Notes under the pieces: generated by a model
The model's input: the letters and a program-made list of their open reading frames with translations, nothing else
Told to the model about the DNA's origin: nothing
The model's database searches: none
Program-made: the position numbers and the translations under genes
In this document: piece by piece, positions 22,187 through 28,544 of the stretch
Layout of the letters: each line of letters starts with the position of its first letter
Numbering within the stretch: position 1 is the stretch's first letter
From: an uncultured Burkholderiaceae bacterium
GTDB taxonomy: Bacteria > Pseudomonadota > Gammaproteobacteria > Burkholderiales > Burkholderiaceae
Assembly: GCA_937871985.1 (NCBI GenBank)
Contig: CALMPB010000255.1
Coordinates: forward strand, 1-28,544
Direction of reading: 5' to 3'
DNA length: 28,544 nucleotides

Positions 22187-22753
22187 ATGACTTACCTGCA
22201 AAGCTCCTGGCGAAGAATCGCGGCCAACTGCCGCCAGCTGAGCAAGAACCGGACGGCAATATTGTTAACGCTGGTGGGCGCCGTGCTGGCGCTCTCGGCC
22301 CGTCCGGTAATCACCGAGGCATTGCGCCAGAAGATGCACTTTGCTCTGGACGTGCAGGTGGAGGAGAACCGCTGCCTACCTCACACCTTCTACTTTGTAA
22401 GGCTTGGGCGTCCCGAAGGCGGGCTTACTCGCGGCATGTACGTCGAGTACATCGCCAATGGTGGACTGATGGGCCATGCCTTGGATGGACAGCGGATCAT
22501 TAAGATCGTGGCCGCGCTGCCAGGTGATAGGGTTCGCGTGGACGATTCGGGCATCTCCATCAACGGGAAATTCTGGGGCCCGCTAGGCCTGTCCAGTCGG
22601 CTCGACGTAAGTGGGTTACGCATGCAGGGAGATGCAACGGTTCCAGGGGGCAAGGCGCTGCTGCTCGGCACCATGCCCGGATCCTACGATGGCCGGTACT
22701 GGGGATTCCTCGACCAAGACCAAATTATTGGACAGGCATGGCCCCTTTTTTAA
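22187..22753 (+). CDS. Conjugative signal peptidase, S26 family (TraF/TrhF-type), Cys nucleophile
   Basis: A 188-residue membrane-anchored peptidase, expected to process pilin or other secreted proteins. A membrane helix lies at about 22-40. The motif around the nucleophile reads NRCLPHTFYFV, with Cys63 where S26 enzymes have Ser (SMP/SLP). The general base is Lys106 in IIKIVAALPGDRV. GALLLG-like C-terminal elements are present as KALLLGTMPGSYDGRYWG. It abuts trbI without a gap. A Cys-Lys dyad may be normal for this conjugative subfamily, but differs from RP4 TraF. It is not the F-plasmid TraF, which is the gene at 22800. Confidence 0.85.
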   Translation: MTYLQSSWRRIAANCRQLSKNRTAILLTLVGAVLALSARPVITEALRQKMHFALDVQVEENRCLPHTFYFVRLGRPEGGLTRGMYVEYIANGGLMGHALDGQRIIKIVAALPGDRVRVDDSGISINGKFWGPLGLSSRLDVSGLRMQGDATVPGGKALLLGTMPGSYDGRYWGFLDQDQIIGQAWPLF

Positions 22754-22764
22754 ATCAAAAAAGT

Positions 22765-22782
22765 ATGATTTAAATAAATCAT
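22765..22782. promoter_or_regulatory. AT-rich inverted repeat ahead of traF
   Basis: ATGATTT (22765-22771), AAAT, AAATCAT (22776-22782) lies in the 46-base gap before traF, one of the few gaps in this operon. It could be a protein binding site; too weak and without a T-run for a terminator. Confidence 0.35.
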
Positions 22783-22799
22783 TTGTGGGACACCGTTAG

Positions 22800-23777
22800 A
22801 TGTGTGCAAATCCGATTCTCAAGATATTTGCCGGGCTGTGGTTGTGCGCTGCGATCTTGCCGACCGCGGCGGCTGCACAAAACACAAGCTTTTATGACCG
22901 CAAGGGCGAAGGTTGGTTTTGGTACCAAGATCCGGAGTTGGAGCCCGAACCTGTAGACGAGAACCAGGTAAAGCAGCAGGCAACCACGCCACCGGCCGAT
23001 CCCAAATCGCCCAAGGCTGTTGAGCCTCCATCCTACAGGCGGCAGGAGGTGGAGCCTTTTTCCGTAGAGTGGTTACAGAAGCAGATGCCGGTGCTTCTAG
23101 GTCGAGCAATTGACGACCCAACAAAGGAAAACGTGGAGGCATATCTATACGCTCAACGGGTGGCGATGGACAAAGCGCAACGGTATGCAAACCAGGTTCA
23201 GATGGTTGTGGCAAACGATCCGTATCTAGACGAAAACAATCGCGTTCCACTGTCCAGCTTTGCGAAGAAAGATTTCCTGCGATATCGAGGGGAAGGCCAA
23301 ACCGAGGCGATGGAGCATCTCAGCAAGATCGGTGGCCTCTGGGTGTTCTTCGACTCGACGTGCGCCTTTTGTCCGCCGCAGGTCTCGGCTGTGAGGGATC
23401 TTGCCCGCGAATTTGGTTTCCTAACCAAATTCATTTCGATGAACGGCGAGGCGGTCCCCGGGCTTGGACAGGATGAGTTTGTCCCGAATGGTGGCCAGGC
23501 GCAGCGGCTAGGTCTGCGGCTCACTCCCACTACGGTGTTCGTGGTCCCACCGGACAACTACTACATCCTGTCGCAAGGGATGATGTCTCAGGATCAGCTT
23601 CGTGACCGTCTAATCGTCGCTGCCGACTACAACGGGCTGCTACCAGAAGAAATCCTGAAGAAGCTACGCGTGTTCGATCGCGGTGTGCTCAGTACCGAGG
23701 ACATGAAGGCGGGAGCGGGCGACGACCCAGGTGAGTGGGTGCGCTATTTGAAAGAGCGGCTGTCGGGCCAGTACTAA
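22800..23777 (+). CDS. traF: TraF, thioredoxin-like pilus assembly protein
   Basis: A 325-residue periplasmic protein with a signal peptide (LWLCAAILPTAAAA, to about 26). The start of the mature protein, FYDRKGEGWFWYQDP, is the signature of F-plasmid TraF. A thioredoxin-like domain follows, with CAFC (188-191) in VFFDSTCAFCPPQ and a cis-Pro loop LTPTTVFVVPPD. F-plasmid TraF has the fold without the CxxC, so this version may be an active disulfide enzyme. It works with TraH and TraG in pilus extension. A longer linker (50-80) is Pro-rich. Confidence 0.92.
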   Translation: MCANPILKIFAGLWLCAAILPTAAAAQNTSFYDRKGEGWFWYQDPELEPEPVDENQVKQQATTPPADPKSPKAVEPPSYRRQEVEPFSVEWLQKQMPVLLGRAIDDPTKENVEAYLYAQRVAMDKAQRYANQVQMVVANDPYLDENNRVPLSSFAKKDFLRYRGEGQTEAMEHLSKIGGLWVFFDSTCAFCPPQVSAVRDLAREFGFLTKFISMNGEAVPGLGQDEFVPNGGQAQRLGLRLTPTTVFVVPPDNYYILSQGMMSQDQLRDRLIVAADYNGLLPEEILKKLRVFDRGVLSTEDMKAGAGDDPGEWVRYLKERLSGQY

Positions 23778-23789
23778 AAGGAAAACACT

Positions 23790-25277
23790 ATGAGGTTGAG
23801 ACTTCACATGCGAAGGTCCGTCGTTCTTACGGCACTAGCCGTCGCTTTAAGCTTGTCACCGGAGCTAAAGGCGGCCTCGCTGAGCTCTGAGCTGGATGGC
23901 ATGTTTGCGAATGCGACCGCACCTGGGTCGTTTAACAGCCAGCTACGCAATGGCTTTGTCGGTGGGGGAATTGGTGTGCGAACTCCGGTTCGTCCGATAA
24001 ACCTTATCGCGTTTGACCCGCCGAGGCTCGCTGCTGGATGTGGTGGCATAGATCTCTATGGTGGCTCGTTCTCGTTCATCAATAGCGAACAGCTGCAAGC
24101 CCTTCTTCGGCAAATCGCGGCGAACGCAATCGGCGTGGCATTCAAGGCGGCGATCGACTATATCAACCCTGCGCTCGGCAAGATCATGGGCGACTTTCAG
24201 TCGATATTGCAAAGCTTGATGCAGAACCTTCGCAATACCTGCGCTCTTGCCCACACCGTCGTGAACTGGGGAAAGCAGGCGTTGTTTGCTTCAGAGGAGT
24301 CGCTCTCCGCGGAAAACTCGGAAGGAAGCGGTGGCTTTGTCGACCGGGTGGCGAGCATCACCGATTCGGTCAAAGGCTTTTTCAGCAGCGCGAATCGCCA
24401 GTCTAAGGAGGCCGCGGACAAGAACGCCATTACGGAGACCGGAAATCTCGTGTGGAAAGCGCTGGGTAACTCTGGCGCGGCAGACGAGTTCGGCAATCTG
24501 TTGACGGGCGAGTCCACGCGAAAGGCGTCGAAGGAATTCGTCATGTCGCTTTCCGGTACAGTCGTTGTCGGAGCAGACGCCTCTGACAGCGATAGCGCAA
24601 AATCCATTGGCCAGGTTCGGGCGGGCACCGTCGACCTTTACAACATCCGTGATGGAGCCAAGGAGGGCCAAGCGAGCCGGCTGGAAATGCTGCGTTGTCC
24701 AGCTAGTGGATACAACGACAGCACGGCTGACCGGGTTCCAGATGGGCCGTGCACCACGGTGACGCTTGAAGCGGTTCCATCGTCTTTCACGGGAGTGAAA
24801 GAACACGTCGCGAAGCTGCTGTACGGTTCAACGCTTGGCGCGAAGGACCAAGTGTATGCGGATTCCATTATCGCGAAGATCAACAGTTGCGAAAGCACGC
24901 GGAACGAGTGCGGATTCACGGCGCAGCAGCGAGCTCTACTGAACGCGGTATCGGCGCCTCTCCTAGGCCTTCTGGTCGCAACCCAACAGAACACGGCATC
25001 AATGACTCAAGTCGCAAAGCAACTTGAGCCATTGATCGTGAACGAAATAACGATTTCGTATGGGGACGCTGCGTTGCGCGCCATCCGCCAAGCATTCTCG
25101 GGTAAGGACCAATCGACAATGCCGCCAGTGATCGAGGCTCGCGAACGGTTACTGAGCGACCAAGTCCGTCAGATGCGCGAGGAAAATGCTATCCAGTGGG
25201 ACCGAGTGATGAAGGCGAAGGAGTACTCGGACATCCTGGTCAAGTTCAACCCGGCCATTTTCAGGAACTATCGATGA
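23790..25277 (+). CDS. traH: TraH, pilus assembly protein
   Basis: A 495-residue periplasmic protein. AAGGAAAA precedes ATG 23790; the signal peptide is about residues 1-28 (VVLTALAVALSLSPELKA). Family motifs are GGIGVRTPVRPINLIAFDPP, LAAGCGGIDLYGGSFSFINSE (the Cys and GGSFSF are hallmarks), and ALLRQIAANAIGVAFKAAID. The C-terminal half is helical with several Cys (LRCPASGYN, INSCESTRNECGF) that would need disulfide formation, which fits the nearby DsbA-like protein and TraF. Length is slightly above F TraH (458). Confidence 0.95.
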   Translation: MRLRLHMRRSVVLTALAVALSLSPELKAASLSSELDGMFANATAPGSFNSQLRNGFVGGGIGVRTPVRPINLIAFDPPRLAAGCGGIDLYGGSFSFINSEQLQALLRQIAANAIGVAFKAAIDYINPALGKIMGDFQSILQSLMQNLRNTCALAHTVVNWGKQALFASEESLSAENSEGSGGFVDRVASITDSVKGFFSSANRQSKEAADKNAITETGNLVWKALGNSGAADEFGNLLTGESTRKASKEFVMSLSGTVVVGADASDSDSAKSIGQVRAGTVDLYNIRDGAKEGQASRLEMLRCPASGYNDSTADRVPDGPCTTVTLEAVPSSFTGVKEHVAKLLYGSTLGAKDQVYADSIIAKINSCESTRNECGFTAQQRALLNAVSAPLLGLLVATQQNTASMTQVAKQLEPLIVNEITISYGDAALRAIRQAFSGKDQSTMPPVIEARERLLSDQVRQMREENAIQWDRVMKAKEYSDILVKFNPAIFRNYR

Positions 25278-25603
25278 TCCCGCGGAATTCCCTCGATATC
25301 GCCGTGAACGCGCCGGCGACAAGCGATTGGCTGATTCGGGTGCTGACAGTCGTACTCCCGCCAGTGCCCGGCGTCATTGCTGTCGCGACGTGCATCTTTT
25401 GCTGCGTAATGTTCGCTCTTTCCGGAGGAAAGGTGGGCGTATTGCCGTGGGCGGGCTTCGCTGGCTTTATCGCACTGGCCGTCTGGCTCATTGTGTACAC
25501 GTCGCTTTCAACTGTGCTCGTCGCGTCGCTCTTGTTCCGGCGGCTGAGGTTTGGGGCATCAGTGAAGCGCGCCGTTTCGAAGAACGACGTCCAAGCGGAT
25601 TGA
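25274..25603 (+). CDS. Small membrane protein between traH and traG, unknown
   Basis: A 109-residue protein beginning at ATG 25274, overlapping the traH stop (ATGA). Two hydrophobic regions (VIAVATCIFCCVMFALSG and WAGFAGFIALAVWLIVYTSLS) extend into a third, and the C-terminus is basic (RRLRFGASVKRAVSKN). It is 5 bases from traG, so it must be co-translated. F plasmid has traH and traG adjacent here. Not recognised; it could be an exclusion or mating-pair accessory factor, but nothing in the sequence proves it. Confidence 0.75.
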   Translation: MIPRNSLDIAVNAPATSDWLIRVLTVVLPPVPGVIAVATCIFCCVMFALSGGKVGVLPWAGFAGFIALAVWLIVYTSLSTVLVASLLFRRLRFGASVKRAVSKNDVQAD

Positions 25604-25608
25604 GAACT

Positions 25609-28544
25609 ATGGCGACCTTTACTACCTACCTGGCCGGCCCGCTCGATATGTTCTATGCCACGCTCAATGGCGTGGCCATGGCGTTCAACGATACAGGCCT
25701 CATTACCGGCGCAGCGGTGCTTGGCGGGTTGCTCGCGATCGCCTCTGGTGCCTGGTTCCACATGAACCAGTACATGCCAAGCACTGTCAATCGAGGGCAC
25801 AGCATCTTCGAGAGCGCTGTGATCATCGTGTTGGCGCTAACCGCTGCCGGATTGCCGATCCGCAACCAGCTGGTAAATGTGTATGACGGCAGCATTCGTG
25901 CGGTTGATAACGTGCCCGCGGTGCTTGGCATTCCGGCGGCACTCTACAGTCAGCTTAGCTACGGCGTCCTGGAGACTGTGGATACCTCGTTCTCGACGGT
26001 GAGCGGTAGCTACATGACTGTGGCGCAGAATGGCTTCGTTACCCCGCTTGCGCTGCTCTTCACCATGCGTGGCGGTTTGGAGAAGGCCGACCCGGCGATG
26101 GTCGCGACCTGGAAGAATTTCGTGCTTTATTGTTCGCCAAACTCTGCCGTCAACAGCACAGAGACGGAGCAGGTTCCCGACTATTTCAACTATCTCTTGG
26201 ACAACTCCAAACGGGGTGGCGTGCTGATCGGATACATCAACTACGACGGCACTGGAAATATCGAAGCTGGCGTTGCAATGTCGTGCATTGAGGCGGCAGA
26301 AGCACTGCGATCGCGCGTCGATTTGCTTTTCGCCAATGCCAATCTATCCACGTCTCCTCTGAACACCCTCATTAATCAGAACATGAAGACTGCCAAGGTC
26401 GCTTTGGGAGCGGGCGGGCAATCTTCGTATACGGTTGCGGACGTGGAGAACAGCTACAACGCCCTGATGCAGCTTGGGGCAGGATGGGGCCAATCGGCGC
26501 AACAGTTTATGCTGAACGCGCTGCTTCGCAATGCAACCGCAGACACATATCGATGCCGACTTGCTGCCACAAGCCCATCTGCATTCAATGAGTGCACCAT
26601 GATGCAAAGCGACGCCATGGAGAAGTACAAGGTGGACGCGACGGCGGCTGGTAGCGGCTTTCAGAAGACGATGTTCACCGGCATGACGTATATGCAGATG
26701 CTGTACTACGCGTTCGGTGTCATTGTTTTCCTGTACGGCTTGATTGCGGGCGCCCGTTGTTTTGGAGCAATGGCGAAGTTCATGCAGTTCGGTGCATGGG
26801 TCTTCAGCTGGCTACCGTTCGCGGCCGTGATTAATGGGTTCATCCAGCTCACCGTGGTCGAGAAGATGGGCCAGTACGCGCTCAACGCGTTAACGTTGCA
26901 GAATTTCGATGCGGTGATGTACGACACGTTGAGCACCAACCTTGCATATGCCTCCGATCTAATGGCGGCGGTTCCGTTGCTGACGATGGCGATTATCTAT
27001 GGCTCCCCGTATGCAATGGCCGGTATGGCCCAACGCATGTCCGGGCGGGACTACGTGTCCGAGGATAAGGTTGCGCCCGACTCCGTTAAGAACTCCGCTC
27101 CCATTCAAGTGACGCCGGCGTACACACAGAATATGCACGCCGGCGGCGCTTCGTCCTATGCGGCGGATCGACAGATTCAGGTCGGTAACGACCTTTCGGC
27201 CATGCAGCAGAGTACGTGGCAGCAGACTCAGCAGGCGCAAGCGTCAGTTGCTGATGCGATGGCCCAGGTCCACTCGACTGCTTTCGGGCTCAAGTCAGGC
27301 AGCAGTACATCGACTGCTGTACGGGACACAGTTGCCACGGGTGAGGAAAGCGCACAGATGGCCGCTCAGCAGACGTTCAAGCAGCGACTCATCGAGAGCG
27401 GGATGACGGAGCAGAAGGCAGATGCGATCTTCCGTGAGCAAAGCAAGAGCATTGGAACCAGCGTGGACGGAAAGCTGGGATTCAGCGCTCCGATGGTTGG
27501 CGGTGTGAGCGCAGGCCGATCGGTCAGCTGGACCGATTCGGATGGGAAGCGGCACACCGAGACTATCACGCAGCAAGAGTCGGAGAAAATTAACCGCGCG
27601 GCCATGGCAGCAAACTCATCCGCCACGACGATACGAATGGGAGCATTGTCGGACGCGGCTCATCAAGTGCAAAGAAGCGACGGCTGGGAATCAAGCGATG
27701 TGAGGTCGGCCACCGGATCGGTGACTGAGTCCGTGTCGCGCGCGCGCTCTGAAATGGAGACTTATGCGCGCACGGAGTCCGCTGGCAGTCGAATCGGTGC
27801 GGGCTTCACGTTGAGCCTTAGCCAGAACGGGCATTTGCTGGAGAGGAACGATTCGTATGCCCCGGTCAAGTCAACTATCGATGACCTGCATAACAAGCTG
27901 GTTGAGGCTCGTCCAGAGCTTCAGTCGGTGACCAACACCACCTATAGGCAACTCACCGACCAGGCTGGTTCCAATCGTGCCGGCTCCGAGGAATGGGCAA
28001 AGCTGGAGACGCTGCGGCAGTATGACCAGGGCGGGTACGTCCGCGCGGTCGACGTGATTGCAGGTGCGACTGGGATCGGCGCTGGTTTCGATGCCGGTGC
28101 GTTGCGCGGCGTCTCAGGTGACGTGCAGGCGCTCGCCCCGCCTGACGTAACCGGCCGCGTTGGGCCTGGCGGCGACGCCAGCTACCGGAGCGCCGGAGTG
28201 CCTGACACGATGACCGGCGACCAGTTGCGACAACAGCTGCAAAGTTCGAATCAAGGATCGACTATCGTGAGACGCGGTGAGACGCTGGAGGAAGCTAACC
28301 ACGCTCGGTATGAAGGCCAGAACGCGGCGCCCGGGTCTCGTGCAGCGGATGTTGACCTGACGGGGCGGGTCATTGAAACTCTTTCGGGGGTTCCTGCTTC
28401 CGATCCAGTCGCACGAGCTCAAGCATACCTTTCGGGCCGGGCATTCGCTGATGCGCCGCCAGTGGACGGCCAGCTTCGTGGGGACGCCACGCCTATCGCG
28501 GGTGATCGTCAGAATGGTCCGTCCAGCGCCAGTCCCGTACAGAT
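25609..28544 (+). CDS. traG: TraG, mating-pair stabilisation protein (3' end beyond window)
   Basis: An open frame of 978 codons from ATG 25609 to the window end, no stop seen. The N-terminal part has membrane helices (AAVLGGLLAIASGAWFH, SIFESAVIIVLALTAAGLP, and a cluster at about 355-470 with YYAFGVIVFLYGLIAGARCF and WVFSWLPFAAVINGFIQLT), like TraG_N. After LLTMAIIYGSPYAMAGMAQRM a long polar, repeat-poor periplasmic region begins with Gln/Ala-rich coiled stretches. F TraG is 938 residues; this one is longer. The N-terminus serves pilus assembly; the C-terminus serves mating stabilisation and, in SXT and F, entry exclusion. Confidence 0.93.
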   Translation, partial: MATFTTYLAGPLDMFYATLNGVAMAFNDTGLITGAAVLGGLLAIASGAWFHMNQYMPSTVNRGHSIFESAVIIVLALTAAGLPIRNQLVNVYDGSIRAVDNVPAVLGIPAALYSQLSYGVLETVDTSFSTVSGSYMTVAQNGFVTPLALLFTMRGGLEKADPAMVATWKNFVLYCSPNSAVNSTETEQVPDYFNYLLDNSKRGGVLIGYINYDGTGNIEAGVAMSCIEAAEALRSRVDLLFANANLSTSPLNTLINQNMKTAKVALGAGGQSSYTVADVENSYNALMQLGAGWGQSAQQFMLNALLRNATADTYRCRLAATSPSAFNECTMMQSDAMEKYKVDATAAGSGFQKTMFTGMTYMQMLYYAFGVIVFLYGLIAGARCFGAMAKFMQFGAWVFSWLPFAAVINGFIQLTVVEKMGQYALNALTLQNFDAVMYDTLSTNLAYASDLMAAVPLLTMAIIYGSPYAMAGMAQRMSGRDYVSEDKVAPDSVKNSAPIQVTPAYTQNMHAGGASSYAADRQIQVGNDLSAMQQSTWQQTQQAQASVADAMAQVHSTAFGLKSGSSTSTAVRDTVATGEESAQMAAQQTFKQRLIESGMTEQKADAIFREQSKSIGTSVDGKLGFSAPMVGGVSAGRSVSWTDSDGKRHTETITQQESEKINRAAMAANSSATTIRMGALSDAAHQVQRSDGWESSDVRSATGSVTESVSRARSEMETYARTESAGSRIGAGFTLSLSQNGHLLERNDSYAPVKSTIDDLHNKLVEARPELQSVTNTTYRQLTDQAGSNRAGSEEWAKLETLRQYDQGGYVRAVDVIAGATGIGAGFDAGALRGVSGDVQALAPPDVTGRVGPGGDASYRSAGVPDTMTGDQLRQQLQSSNQGSTIVRRGETLEEANHARYEGQNAAPGSRAADVDLTGRVIETLSGVPASDPVARAQAYLSGRAFADAPPVDGQLRGDATPIAGDRQNGPSSASPVQ

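Noticed and set aside
1..28544. CRISPR arrays, insertion sequences or toxin-antitoxin pairs
   Set aside because: I saw no regular repeat-spacer pattern, no transposase motif and no paired small toxin/antitoxin genes anywhere in the window.

Overview
The window reads as a junction between a betaproteobacterial chromosome and an integrated conjugative element (ICE). Positions 1-2056 are the end of a high-GC phosphate transporter operon (pstC'-pstA-pstB). Its protein sequences look like Bordetella/Achromobacter-type Alcaligenaceae; this host call is a judgement from recognition, not a database search. A decayed MFS transporter fragment follows on the minus strand, then a complete tRNA-Pro(TGG) gene at 2496-2572. 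The tRNA is the likely integration site. Directly after it come a strong terminator and a pair of 12-bp direct repeats bracketed by a short inverted repeat, which look like integrase arm sites at an element end. No integrase, relaxase or second att copy is in the window, so the element continues past base 28544.

The first element block (2913-7546) looks like a phage early region. It has an AlpA-type regulator, a LexA/CI-like repressor (minus strand), a divergent small gene, and a replication module of a DUF1376 protein, a DnaC-like helicase loader and a DnaB-type helicase. The repressor has the S24 fold but lacks both catalytic residues. The DUF1376 gene carries a dyad-symmetric array of short repeats in its linker, placed like the iterons in lambda gene O.

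The second block (7646-11080) encodes a small membrane protein, a GspE/PilT-family secretion ATPase, a DsbA-like thiol oxidoreductase, a lytic transglycosylase and an H-NS-like DNA-binding protein. It ends at a bidirectional terminator. Facing it on the minus strand is the coupling protein TraD (12060-13790), followed by a two-helix membrane protein and an unknown gene whose start is unclear.

The third block (13908-28544) is an F-type (MPF_F) type IV secretion operon on the plus strand, mostly with ATGA/GTGA start-stop overlaps. The order is OmpA-domain protein, traL, traE, traK, traB, traV, pilin traA, terminator, traC, trbI, S26 signal peptidase, thioredoxin-like traF, traH, a small membrane protein and traG (cut by the window end). 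traB-traK-traV should form the envelope-spanning core, traL-traE-traC the inner-membrane assembly, and traA the pilus subunit; traF-traH-traG serve pilus extension and mating-pair stabilisation. traW, traU, trbC and traN, usually near traC, are absent here.

The most unusual points are the pairing of an F-type system with a GspE/PilT-type motor and a phage-like replication module, the repressor without its protease dyad, the Cys-for-Ser peptidase, and the iteron-like array. None is claimed as proven new without database comparison.
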